The position numbers and the translations under genes were made by a program. A DNA stretch of 64,000 bases from Paenibacillus marchantiae (GTDB lineage: Bacteria; Bacillota; Bacilli; Paenibacillales; Paenibacillaceae), in the NCBI RefSeq assembly GCF_028771845.1, contig NZ_CP118270.1, positions 930,001 to 994,000 of the forward strand, in the 5' to 3' direction. The notes beneath the pieces are model-generated. The model was not told where the DNA came from. It did no database searches and saw only the letters and a list, made by a program, of their open reading frames with translations. Below are positions 28,016 through 36,590 of the stretch, one piece after another (positions within the stretch are counted from its first letter, which is position 1; every line of letters starts with the position of its first letter).

Positions 28016-29077
28016 TTAACGCGTGGTTTCGTTCTCAGCTTCCCAACGCGAGATTTCAGCACGGACTTTGGGAGCCACTTCTTTGCCGAGCAGTTCAATA
28101 GCTCTCATTACCTCCTCATGCGGCATCGTGCCGAGGGGAGTGTGTAACATGAAGCGTGTAATACCAACTTCTTTACGTAGATAGATAATCTTTTGAGCAA
28201 CGGTATCCACATCACCGACATACAGCGCGCCTTCCAAACTACGTGCCGCGTCAAAGGTTGCACGGCTATAGTGTCCCCAGCCGCGTTCACGGCCCAACAT
28301 ATTCATTACTGCCTGAGCTGGAGGGAAGAATTTCTCCACAGCTTCATCTGTTGTATCCGCAATGAAGCCATGAGAGTGAGAAGCAACGGTCAGTTTGGAA
28401 GCGTCGTGACCTGCATGTGCAGCTGCTTTTTTGTACAACTCCACCAGTGGTGCGAATTGAACAGGACGACCACCAATAATGGCGAGAACAAGCGGTAATC
28501 CAAGCAGACCCGCGCGGACAACCGATTCCTGGTTACCACCACTCCCGATCCATACAGGCAGCTTCTCTTGTACCGGACGCGGGTAGATGCCCAGATTGTT
28601 AAAGGACGGGCGGTGTTTGCCTTCCCAAGTAACTTTTTCCGAATCACGCAGCTTTAAGAGGAGCTCCAATTTTTCATCAAATAATTCATCATAATCATTC
28701 AGATCATACCCGAACAATGGGAATGATTCGATGAATGATCCCCGCCCTGCCATAATCTCCGCACGCCCATTCGAAATACCGTCCAGCGTTGCAAAATCCT
28801 GAAATACCCGTACCGGATCAGCCGAAGATAGCACCGTTACAGCGCTGGTTAGGCGAATGCGTTTGGTCTGTGAAGCTGCGGCGGCCAAAATGATAGCGGG
28901 TGATGAAGCGGCATAGTCGGCACGGTGATGTTCTCCCACGCCATATACATCCAGCCCCACCTGATCTGCCAAAACGATCTCTTCAACGACGTCGCGAATA
29001 CGCTGCGCATGACTTATAAGTTCTCCTGTTTTTATATCTGGGTTCGTCTCCACAAATGTACTGATTCCGATTTCCAT
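28016..29077 (-). CDS. Luciferase-like (LLM class) flavin-dependent oxidoreductase
   Basis: FMN-dependent monooxygenase family member of 353 residues. Family features: GVGEHHRADYAASSPAIILAAAASQTKRIRLTSAV, FATLDGISNGRAEIMAGRGSF and LPVWIGSGG. The bacterial-luciferase TIM barrel spans almost the whole protein. Substrate not deducible. AGGGAGGAATAG precedes the ATG. Monocistronic. Confidence 0.9.
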   Translation of the reverse strand: MEIGISTFVETNPDIKTGELISHAQRIRDVVEEIVLADQVGLDVYGVGEHHRADYAASSPAIILAAAASQTKRIRLTSAVTVLSSADPVRVFQDFATLDGISNGRAEIMAGRGSFIESFPLFGYDLNDYDELFDEKLELLLKLRDSEKVTWEGKHRPSFNNLGIYPRPVQEKLPVWIGSGGNQESVVRAGLLGLPLVLAIIGGRPVQFAPLVELYKKAAAHAGHDASKLTVASHSHGFIADTTDEAVEKFFPPAQAVMNMLGRERGWGHYSRATFDAARSLEGALYVGDVDTVAQKIIYLRKEVGITRFMLHTPLGTMPHEEVMRAIELLGKEVAPKVRAEISRWEAENETTR

Positions 29078-29251
29078 TGTCTATTCCTCCCTGGTATGAA
29101 GCGATCCGTCGTTCATCTAACCTATTGTAAGTAGATCACCTTTTGTTATTTATCTTAATATTGAACTATTTTGAGGAAAAATACAAGTGCCCCCTGTTTT
29201 CCAGAGGGCACTTTCGTGACATATTCTTCTCAAAATCCAATGATTTAATGA

Positions 29252-30064
29252 TTATTTCTTTTTCCCAATGTACAGGAGATGAGACGAGATTCCCAATATC
29301 GACGGGTCTTTGGCCGCCTCAATCATGTACTGGATCAACTCATCGTATTCCCCGCGTTCTTTCCAATATTGCTGCTGCTCTTCTGTGAGCATAGCTCTAA
29401 GACTGGACGATCCAATTAGGTCTACCGTTTCGAATCCGTACTGCTCCATAAATGGGTTAATATCCTGAATGTTGAAATAGTACGCCCCTGTAAACCGTCC
29501 TTGATCCAGATGATCGAATGTCCCCTTTTCCACAAAAGAACGGATAGCTTCCATGTGGTCATGTGGTTTCCATTGCTGCGGGGATTGCAAAGAGGTAATG
29601 CCCATTCGCATACGGCTCTGCATCGCTACAAACACAGTTCCCCCACGCTTGGTGACCCGATGCAGCTCCCGTACCGCAGCCACTCGCTCTTCTTCCGTCT
29701 GCAAATGATACAATGGCCCAAGCATCAGAGAGGCATCATACGTCTCATCTGCAATGGCGTTCAGATGAGTCGCATCCAATACATGGAAACTGTCAAACTG
29801 CTGTGTCAAATCCAATTCCTTTGCCTTCTGCTGAGCCATATCCACAGATGCAGGGGTCAGGTCTGACAGCGTGACATGGTATCCGAGCCTGGCAAGCTCC
29901 ATCGCATATTTGCCTGGTCCGGCGCCATTGTCCAGCACAAGTCCGGTTGCCGGAAGTGACTCTCGGATATAATGCATGTTAATGATGAACTCCAGCGGTT
30001 CCCGATCCAACCTTCCCCACTCGTCAAATCTGGAATAATACTCAATCACACGTGATCTTTCCAT
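29252..30064 (-). CDS. Class I SAM-dependent methyltransferase behind a T-box leader
   Basis: Cytoplasmic methyltransferase of 270 residues with a Rossmann fold: motif I VLDNGAGPGKYAMELARLGYHVTLSDLTP (about residues 43-72), DASLMLGPLYHL and LHRVTKRGGTVFVAM. The acceptor is unknown. ATG at 30064 is chosen because AGGTG lies seven bases upstream; a longer frame begins inside the leader. The start is about 42 bp below a T-box terminator, so expression should rise when a particular tRNA is uncharged, an unusual control for a methyltransferase. Confidence 0.88.
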   Translation of the reverse strand: MERSRVIEYYSRFDEWGRLDREPLEFIINMHYIRESLPATGLVLDNGAGPGKYAMELARLGYHVTLSDLTPASVDMAQQKAKELDLTQQFDSFHVLDATHLNAIADETYDASLMLGPLYHLQTEEERVAAVRELHRVTKRGGTVFVAMQSRMRMGITSLQSPQQWKPHDHMEAIRSFVEKGTFDHLDQGRFTGAYYFNIQDINPFMEQYGFETVDLIGSSSLRAMLTEEQQQYWKERGEYDELIQYMIEAAKDPSILGISSHLLYIGKKK

Positions 30065-30105
30065 GATTCTGCACCTGCCTTTTCTCAACATTAAGGCCAT
30101 ATAAA

Positions 30106-30463
30106 AAAACAAAAACCTGCCGCCTCAACTAAGAGGCGACAGGTCTGACCTTCGCGGTACCACTCTTCTTGATCCATGAACAGGATTGGAAACATCATGC
30201 TCCAACCTATCCTGCCATAACATCTCAGGACCTGATGACGGAGGTTAACCGTCAGGATCTACATGAAGTCAGCGTATAGCATCATTTTCAACATCCAGCC
30301 CTTTCGTGTGCTGAACAATGACGATATTCACGTAACTACGGTTCGATTCTGCTGCTCACAGGTGAGTTGGGGAAAGGTTGGACTGCCTTGCACCGAAGCG
30401 ACAGTTCTCTGGACCAAACCTTGTGCCTTAATACTCCTGATCATTGCGTTGCACTGTTAAATT
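30106..30463 (-). promoter_or_regulatory. T-box leader riboswitch
   Basis: The minus strand carries the hallmark T-box AGAGTGGTACCGCG at 30153-30166, followed by a terminator hairpin (ACCTG-CGCCTC with GAGGCG-CAGGT, 30115-30144) and a T-rich run. The Stem I base is formed by GTGC...CAATGA (30441-30454) with TCATTG...GCAC (30308-30321), enclosing CAGAGAACTG and GGAGTA motifs typical of the apical and specifier loops. In GTGAATATCG (30322-30331) the specifier is probably AUC (isoleucine); UAU is the alternative. TGGT in the T-box pairs with a tRNA whose discriminator base is A, which fits tRNA-Ile. Confidence 0.87.
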
Positions 30464-30469
30464 TTATCC

Positions 30470-30499
30470 AGTATATTACTTCTAAATATTTCCTGTCAA
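30470..30499 (-). promoter_or_regulatory. SigA promoter of the T-box leader
   Basis: TTGACA (30494-30499) and TATACT (30470-30475) with an 18-bp spacer on the minus strand, giving a start near 30463. It overlaps the very end of the DUF4179 gene. Confidence 0.75.
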
Positions 30500-32154
30500 T
30501 TCTTATTTTCCAGTTGCACAGCTACTTCACGTTCCGGTTCTTCTGTACTGTACATCCAGGGATATACGATTGCTGTATCCGACGTGTAATTATTATATCG
30601 ATCAATACCCAGGTTTTTTCCGTCACCGGCAAATTGAGTTTTGGCAGGAGTACCATAACTTCGTTTGCCCTTCTGGATCGTATAGGTCTGATTAATTCCA
30701 CCAAAATGTAGATCATCACTATATCTCTCCACGTACAAATCACCGTCTTTACGGTAATATGTCCAATGGATTATAGAACCGCCCAGATTTGAATCAAGGT
30801 ACTGTGGTTTCTCCCCAATCTCGGATAACGTAATCGGCTCAAATTCACCCTGAAAATAGTTGACTTTATGGCGAGCGTACAAGGTCATTGGTGTATCTTG
30901 GTTGATTTCTAGACCAGAGGTCACTTCGAAGCGCAGTTCCGCTTCATGTGCCGGATCGTCCGACGGCCATACCCCTCCAATTAACTGGCTGCCATTTACA
31001 TCAAGTGTGTATTGCAAATATGGTAATTGCATGAAATATTCGCTATGAGTAACGATCAGCCTGATTTGGGTGGGTGTAATTATGGCTTCCTTGATGACTG
31101 CTCCATCCGACTGCTGATCCAGAGGTATATTTAGCACTCTTTTACTCGTACCACTAAGCATCTCTGTTTTATCCAGACGTATACCAATATCCAGTGATTG
31201 CTCCATTTTGCCTTCTTCTTTACTGTAAGCCAGTACATAACTTGCTGCTTGTTGCTTCAACTTCTCCAAGTTATAGAACTGTTCCGATATATATTCACCA
31301 TGTTCTCCCGGCTTTCCATATATGCCCGCTGCATTCCCTTCCAAAATCTGTCCTTTCTGATCGTATATCTTTAAATACGGAAAGGCATAGTCACGAACCT
31401 CCGGTTGATCAAAGGTTAATGATGTAGACAACATCATCTTATCTTCCTTTTCATTGAATGCGCTCACTACAAGTTCACCCAAACCATCCTTATTGATATT
31501 GAACACCTGTGATTGTTGCTGAAAAGGATTTAGGGTAATTTCCTTTTCTTCCGGAACTAATATTTGGATTCCACCTACAGTGAAGTCGACATTCGCTTCT
31601 TTTCCTGATGGTGTCCACTCCGTCTCAAAGTACCCTTTAAACTTTCCATTGGTCTGATCAGGAACATGGTAGTATCTTCCTTCGATTAGCTTACCACTCT
31701 CATCCCGCAGGCCAATAGAAGGGAATTGTAATGTATCACCTCCGTACTTACCAGGGTCCAATGTATACAAAATAACCGTGCGATTATCATCGGAAAAGGC
31801 TGTATCCAGTGTTAAAGTCACACCGTTGACCGTTACGGACTGATTCAGTTTCTGTCCAAGATCCTTTTGCATGGCATTCTGGATACCACTACGGTCATTT
31901 AAAATTTCACCCCAATTATAATGGACTGCTGCATATACTGGCGTCGCCATGAGAATAACTGCAGCGGTTCCTATCAGTGCAGTCTTTTTCCATTTGATCT
32001 GTTGCGGCAGATGTTCTTTATTCTCTGATACATGAAGCTCTGGGCAACGCTCCTGATCCTGTTGAATCTGATTCCACATGGCATCGAAATCGGGATAGCG
32101 AATATCTGCATTATTTTTCAGATGACGAGACAACAGATTTTCCGTATGCTTCAC
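30496..32154 (-). CDS. DUF4179/DUF5643 membrane protein, probable anti-sigma factor
   Basis: 552-residue membrane protein. The first ~55 residues are cytoplasmic, followed by one transmembrane helix (TALIGTAAVILMATPVYA, about 57-75). A long extracellular part begins with the DUF4179 segment (NDRSGIQNAMQKDLGQKLNQSVTVNGVTLTLDTAFSDDNRTVILYTL) and ends in DUF5643-like domains. Such proteins usually sit next to ECF sigma factors and act as their anti-sigma partners. GTG start at 32154, overlapping the sigma gene by 44 bp, with GGGG upstream. Confidence 0.82.
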   Translation of the reverse strand: MKHTENLLSRHLKNNADIRYPDFDAMWNQIQQDQERCPELHVSENKEHLPQQIKWKKTALIGTAAVILMATPVYAAVHYNWGEILNDRSGIQNAMQKDLGQKLNQSVTVNGVTLTLDTAFSDDNRTVILYTLDPGKYGGDTLQFPSIGLRDESGKLIEGRYYHVPDQTNGKFKGYFETEWTPSGKEANVDFTVGGIQILVPEEKEITLNPFQQQSQVFNINKDGLGELVVSAFNEKEDKMMLSTSLTFDQPEVRDYAFPYLKIYDQKGQILEGNAAGIYGKPGEHGEYISEQFYNLEKLKQQAASYVLAYSKEEGKMEQSLDIGIRLDKTEMLSGTSKRVLNIPLDQQSDGAVIKEAIITPTQIRLIVTHSEYFMQLPYLQYTLDVNGSQLIGGVWPSDDPAHEAELRFEVTSGLEINQDTPMTLYARHKVNYFQGEFEPITLSEIGEKPQYLDSNLGGSIIHWTYYRKDGDLYVERYSDDLHFGGINQTYTIQKGKRSYGTPAKTQFAGDGKNLGIDRYNNYTSDTAIVYPWMYSTEEPEREVAVQLENKN

Positions 32155-32668
32155 TATACATTTCCCCTTTCTGATGTTGCTTTCTGGCTTGATCCCATTT
32201 TTTCCTAAGCAATCGAATTCCCTTATATACTCTGGACTTCACCGTTCCCAGTGGCACTTCCAGAATCTCTGCAGTTTCGGATAAACTTAATTCGTTCATA
32301 TAACGCAGCAGAATCGCTGAACGTATCTTTTCAGGTAGCTCATGAACCCATTGTGCCCAGACCTCGGACTCCTCCACATGTTCGATCAACGTATCAACCG
32401 GATCAGCAGTTCGTTGAGGGGTGAGAATAAACTGCCTTTTCTCCCGCTGCTTGGCTGTGCGTTCCCTCTTCAGAAAGTTAAGACAATGATTCACCGTAAT
32501 TCTCATCAGCCATGTCTTCATGTATTCAACCTTCTGCCAATCCTGACGAAATACCGTAATAAAAACATCGTGGCATACATCTTCGGCATCCTGAGCATGA
32601 TGGAGCATGTAATAACAAGTTCGGTACACATCCTTGTTGTATATCTCAAACAATTCCTTTTCGTTCAA
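32111..32668 (-). CDS. ECF-type RNA polymerase sigma factor
   Basis: Sigma-70 family factor of about 185 residues. Region 2 is FEIYNKDVYRTCYYMLHHAQDAEDVCHDVFITVFRQDWQKV; region 4 is PEKIRSAILLRYMNELSLSETAEILEVPLGTVKSRVYKGIRLLRKKW. TTG at 32668 is chosen because AGGAGGG lies eight bases upstream; an in-frame reading to 32716 lacks a site. Overlap with the DUF4179 gene implies a sigma/anti-sigma pair responding to an envelope signal. A candidate autoregulatory promoter lies 40-70 bp upstream. Confidence 0.92.
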   Translation of the reverse strand: MNEKELFEIYNKDVYRTCYYMLHHAQDAEDVCHDVFITVFRQDWQKVEYMKTWLMRITVNHCLNFLKRERTAKQREKRQFILTPQRTADPVDTLIEHVEESEVWAQWVHELPEKIRSAILLRYMNELSLSETAEILEVPLGTVKSRVYKGIRLLRKKWDQARKQHQKGEMYSEAYGKSVVSSSEK

Positions 32669-32708
32669 AAGCTTTCCCTCCTTTCTCTGCATCAGCCTTC
32701 TCAAATCT

Positions 32709-32737
32709 ATAGACAAAGCCGATCCTTCAAAGGTTCA
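32709..32737 (-). promoter_or_regulatory. Putative autoregulatory ECF promoter
   Basis: TGAACC (32732-32737) and GTCTAT (32709-32714) are separated by 17 bp on the minus strand. They resemble the TGAAC/GTC elements of many ECF promoters, just upstream of the sigma gene. Confidence 0.5.
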
Positions 32738-32755
32738 TTCTTACCCTTTCTCCAC

Positions 32756-32807
32756 ACAACAAAAAAGAACCTTCACTTCCACAGCATTGCAGAAATGAAC
32801 GTTCTTT
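32756..32807 (-). terminator. Terminator after PhnA-like gene
   Basis: AAAGAAC (32764-32770) pairs with GTTCTTT (32801-32807), with further pairing of TTCA/TGAA inside and a T tract on the minus strand. Confidence 0.8.
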
Positions 32808-32858
32808 ATGGTTTAAGACAAGGCCAATAACATGGAAATCCAGCGTGCCAAAAGGAGA

Positions 32859-33200
32859 CTAGATTTTTTTCACAAACTCGGACTTCAGCTTCATCGCGCC
32901 CAGGCTGTCGATTTTGCAGTCGATGTCATGGTCACCGTCAATCAGACGAATGTTTTTGACTTTGGTGCCCTGCTTAACTACCAACGAGCTGCCTTTCACC
33001 TTCAAATCCTTAATGACCGTAACGGTATCGCCATCATTCAGGACATTACCATTCGAATCACGTACTACTTTAGTTTCTTCCGCATTCTCTTGTTCAGACG
33101 CTAGCGCCCATTCGTGCGCACATTCTGGACACACCAACAAATTACCGTCCTCGTACGTGTATTCGGAATTACATTTGGGGCAATTAGGCAAATTAGACAT
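32859..33200 (-). CDS. PhnA-like zinc-ribbon protein (YjdM type)
   Basis: 113-residue protein with an N-terminal zinc ribbon ([21 protein letters not shown], CxxC...CxxC) and the PhnA C-terminal domain ([27 protein letters not shown]...[12 protein letters not shown]). Despite its name the family is not needed for phosphonate use, and its role is unclear. ATG at 33200 follows GGAGAG at ten bases; an upstream in-frame start at 33218 is inside that region. Confidence 0.9.
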   Translation of the reverse strand: MSNLPNCPKCNSEYTYEDGNLLVCPECAHEWALASEQENAEETKVVRDSNGNVLNDGDTVTVIKDLKVKGSSLVVKQGTKVKNIRLIDGDHDIDCKIDSLGAMKLKSEFVKKI

Positions 33201-33328
33201 ATGTATTAAACTCTCCATTCATTTTGTGGCTTCCTCGCAAGTATACGGGAATGCAATCTATTGTTCCACATAGGCCACGGTGGTTAATTGATTTAAACTA
33301 AATTTAAGATTGCCCCGCCCCCTGATTT

Positions 33329-33348
33329 AAGGAAGGTTCCTTATACTG
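33329..33348 (+). promoter_or_regulatory. Palindrome overlapping the vanZ-RDD promoter
   Basis: TAAGGAA-GG-TTCCTTA (33329-33344) has perfect 7-base arms and overlaps a TATACT -10 (33343-33348). It looks like an operator for an unidentified repressor. Confidence 0.4.
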
Positions 33349-33453
33349 AAGCTATAGAAGAAAAATGGTGGAGCATCACAACGAAATACTATTCTTAAAA
33401 GTCGTGTCTTACACGAAATGCTGATATATATCCTATAAAAGGAGTTTCTGCTC

Positions 33454-34608
33454 ATGTCACCCTATGTTTTTCCTGTCCAAACGGCTTTCTTTATTTTTGT
33501 CCTTATCGCCATGTTTCTGCTGGTTCCTTGGTTGATCTACGGATATCGGAAAGATGGATTTTTTAGCTGGTCGCGGTTTGGGGTCAGCTTCTCATTTATT
33601 TTCTACCTACTGGCTGCGTACTGTCTGGTTATTCTTCCTTTCCCGACCACTCGTAATACATGTGCACAGCAAGCAGCGGATACCGTATATTACAACCTTG
33701 TTCCGTTCACCTTTGTAAAAGATATTATGAAAGAAACACCAATCGTCTGGTCTCAACCCGCCAGCTATATGGGAATGATTCAGGGCAGAGCTTTTCTGCA
33801 AGTTCTGTTCAACGTAATGCTTCTCATGCCACTTGGCGTGTATATCCGTTATTTTTGGCAAAAGAGATCGTACTGGAAACAGGCTTTGTTAAGCGGATTC
33901 GGCTTATCCCTGTTCTTTGAGATTACCCAGATCACCGGCTTCTACAGTTTTTATGATTGCCCGTACCGGCTGTTTGACGTGGATGACCTGTTACTGAATA
34001 CTTCAGGAACGATACTGGGTTTTTTCGCAGCTCCCATCTTGCTTGCCTTATTCCCGTCTCGAGCAAGTATTCAGGCGAAGAGCGAGCAGATTCTGGAACA
34101 AAACAAGGTCTATCCTGTGCCTCAATTACTGGCACTTATCATTGACGGTGTAGTTGTTGTATTCCTGTCCAATCTGATGTCCATATTTAATTGGAGTAAT
34201 ACAAATGTGATCGTCAGTACGCTAAATACGGCGATCGCCATGCTGTTTGTATTTTTCTTTATTCCATCCTTGCGAGATGGCAAGACTCCAGGGTCTGCCC
34301 TCATGCGGTTCAGATATGTTCACCGGGATACTGGGGAGCCTTCCAGCGCATCCCTGTTTAAAAGGTTGCTGGCACTTTACGCCCCTTGGATCTTGGTCAC
34401 CGTAGCTCAAATCATAACCGATTATGCCTTTCTGAACGAAAATGTAATGCTCGAACCTTATAAGGTGTGGATCTCTGTCGGAATTTTTGGTCTGCATATG
34501 CTTATTCTCTTGGTGTTGTTCGTGCATGTCATGCTGGTGCTGTTCTCCCGAGGCAAGCGTGCGTTTTACTGTGATGATGTGTCCAAGACACGAGCTTCAA
34601 GAAAATAA
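33454..34608 (+). CDS. VanZ-RDD fusion membrane protein
   Basis: 384-residue polytopic membrane protein. The N-terminal ~200 residues are VanZ-like (ILPFPTTRNTC, NLVPFTFVKDI, NVMLLMPLGVYIRY, LSLFFEITQITGFY, FDVDDLLLNTSGTILGFF). The C-terminal ~170 residues are an RDD-type domain (LIIDGVVVVFLSNLMSIF, DGKTPGSALMRFRYV). VanZ relatives include a teicoplanin-resistance protein, but most have no defined function. ATG follows AAAAGGAG. A terminator follows. Confidence 0.85.
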   Translation: MSPYVFPVQTAFFIFVLIAMFLLVPWLIYGYRKDGFFSWSRFGVSFSFIFYLLAAYCLVILPFPTTRNTCAQQAADTVYYNLVPFTFVKDIMKETPIVWSQPASYMGMIQGRAFLQVLFNVMLLMPLGVYIRYFWQKRSYWKQALLSGFGLSLFFEITQITGFYSFYDCPYRLFDVDDLLLNTSGTILGFFAAPILLALFPSRASIQAKSEQILEQNKVYPVPQLLALIIDGVVVVFLSNLMSIFNWSNTNVIVSTLNTAIAMLFVFFFIPSLRDGKTPGSALMRFRYVHRDTGEPSSASLFKRLLALYAPWILVTVAQIITDYAFLNENVMLEPYKVWISVGIFGLHMLILLVLFVHVMLVLFSRGKRAFYCDDVSKTRASRK

Positions 34609-34701
34609 AATTCCTGACTCACAACACTCACAGCACATAGTTTCAGATGACAGATAGTACCGTAGCGTTTGCCATTAAAGCCGGCAAGTTTGATCCATCG
34701 T

Positions 34702-34745
34702 AAAAAAAGGTGTGCCTCGTCAGCCAATGACGAGACACACCTTTT
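34702..34745. terminator. Bidirectional terminator
   Basis: AAAAGGTGTG and CTCGTC pair with GACGAG and CACACCTTTT. T tracts exist in both directions between convergent genes. Confidence 0.9.
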
Positions 34746-34779
34746 GTCTATGTTGAGATGAAGTCCAAACAGGGTCGAA

Positions 34780-36246
34780 CTATAGCCCCAGCAGCTCACG
34801 TTTGGAAGCTTCCGGGTCATGGACCACCTCTACTTCATGATTGAATATCAGCGTAGCGCGATTATCTTCGTAGGCAGGCCAATTAACTCCCGATGTCTCA
34901 GGCTTGCCCTGCTTGGCAAACGAAATCCATGCATCCTGCACTTTACCTGCAAGTTTTACCGCGGCAGCATCCGGTTCGGCATTCATAAACTTCAATACAG
35001 GTAACGTATTAAAAGCAAAGAAGATATCGATACTATGGATTGATTTATGCAGCAGTGGATGCTCCGGCATCACCCAATCAAACCGATACATCCATACAGG
35101 TGCATGTTTCTGCTGAGCAGCCGCATATTGCACAGCCGAGCGCCAGAAGAACAGATCCGTCATCACCTGGGCCTGGCCATCTGCAGTTTTGGGATAATTG
35201 TCCGCAATGGCAGCCCGATTCTCCAGATCAGGTGTCATAAAATCAACAGCCTTCACCATATTGATCTCTTCGGAGTAAGGCACCTGAGGCTGAATGAACA
35301 ACGAGCCTTCATGCAAAGTAGTTCCAATCAGTACAGGGATATCCTGTGCGGCTCCCTCTTCTACCGCCTGAAGAGGCGACTTCGGAAGTGTAACTCCATC
35401 CAGTACGGGCTGGAACAACAGGGCCATCCCTGCACCGCTTTGTTGTTTGACCGTCTCGCCAGCAGCGATGATTTGCTCCACTGGAATGGATTTGAGTTTA
35501 TGCAGGTCATCCGGTGTTACACCCAGAACCTTCAGCATGCCATCACGAATGGCTGAAGCCTGCTCTGCTGGCATGACTTGTGAGGCTCCACTTTGCATAA
35601 TGGCGCGGTGGAATAACCCTTTGGCTGCTGGCATCGCCATCAAAGCCGCAATACTCATGCTGCCCGCAGATTCTCCGAATACAGTGACGTTATGCGAATC
35701 ACCGCCAAAAGCTTCGATGTTGTCCTGTACCCATTGCAGCGCAGCAATCTGATCCAGTAAACCCACATTAGATGCAAAACCATCTCCAAGCGGAGCCAAA
35801 TGCAAGAACCCTAGCGGCCCCAGGCGATAGTTGATCGTCACGACGATAACGTCTCCCCGGAGGACAAGTTGTGTTCCATCGTACATGGGCTGGCTGCCAG
35901 CGCCTGAAACGAAAGATCCGCCATGAATCCATACCATTACGGGAAGTGGATCATGGCTTTCTTTTTCGGGTGCCCAGATATTCAGGTAAAGGCTATCTTC
36001 CGATTCCACCGGAGGCTGTCCAGATAGGCCCTCTGCTTGAGGATTTCTTGGCTGTATATTTTCAGGACCGAATTGTTTCGCCTCCCGAACTCCGTCCCAC
36101 GACTCGGGTGGGATTGGAGCCTGAAAGCGTAATTCACCCACGGGTGGTGTAGCATAAGGAATGCCTTTCCATACACTCGCTCCATGCAGAAGCTCTCCTT
36201 GAACCGTGCCATATCTTGTGTTTACTTGAAGTTCCCTCATGCGCAC
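34780..36246 (-). CDS. Type B carboxylesterase (PnbA-like)
   Basis: Alpha/beta-hydrolase of about 488 residues acting on small esters. Signature motifs: EDSLYLNIWAPE (type-B signature 2), VWIHGGSF (oxyanion hole), nucleophile elbow FGESAGSMSI near residue 192, an acidic residue near LHEGSLF and a His in VMPEHPLLHKS. Length matches Bacillus p-nitrobenzyl esterases. GTG at 36246 has GAGAGG at six bases; ATG at 36240 and 36252 are alternatives. Monocistronic. Confidence 0.9.
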   Translation of the reverse strand: MRMRELQVNTRYGTVQGELLHGASVWKGIPYATPPVGELRFQAPIPPESWDGVREAKQFGPENIQPRNPQAEGLSGQPPVESEDSLYLNIWAPEKESHDPLPVMVWIHGGSFVSGAGSQPMYDGTQLVLRGDVIVVTINYRLGPLGFLHLAPLGDGFASNVGLLDQIAALQWVQDNIEAFGGDSHNVTVFGESAGSMSIAALMAMPAAKGLFHRAIMQSGASQVMPAEQASAIRDGMLKVLGVTPDDLHKLKSIPVEQIIAAGETVKQQSGAGMALLFQPVLDGVTLPKSPLQAVEEGAAQDIPVLIGTTLHEGSLFIQPQVPYSEEINMVKAVDFMTPDLENRAAIADNYPKTADGQAQVMTDLFFWRSAVQYAAAQQKHAPVWMYRFDWVMPEHPLLHKSIHSIDIFFAFNTLPVLKFMNAEPDAAAVKLAGKVQDAWISFAKQGKPETSGVNWPAYEDNRATLIFNHEVEVVHDPEASKRELLGL

Positions 36247-36483
36247 ATACATCCTCTCTACTGATCGATAGTTCCAGTTTAAGACTGGTATTGTTCAGAT
36301 CTGGGTGTAACTTTGAGCTGATGAAATTCTGTCTCAAGGTTTATTAAATAACGTACACGAAGAATAATTTTGTATTGCTTCAACGCCCTTTCGTACGTAC
36401 TGGCAGGCGCGTTTCCACTTATTTGAGTATAGATCTCCGCGATACCCATTTACAAGTTTGTCCAGATTCAAGTACCACTGCTA

Positions 36484-36499
36484 CGTTTCACGTGGAACT
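36484..36499. promoter_or_regulatory. parS-like ParB/Spo0J binding site
   Basis: CGTTTCACGTGGAACT differs from the ParB site TGTTTCACGTGNAACA only at the two outermost bases. It is intergenic, in the 344-bp gap between the carboxylesterase and metallophosphoesterase genes. An adjacent long inverted repeat (ACAGCAATA near 36503 with TATTGCTGT near 36547, AAGACT/AGTCTT inside) follows. Nothing else is recognisable in the gap. Confidence 0.5.
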
Positions 36500-36590
36500 T
36501 TTACAGCAATAATAAAGACTCCGCTTCATTTAACGAGCGAAGTCTTCTATTGCTGTCCTGCATATTCCATCAAATCACCCGATGTATGGA

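Noticed and set aside
30153..30166. GGTACC-containing palindrome as protein operator
   Set aside because: It is the T-box sequence of the riboswitch, read on the minus strand.
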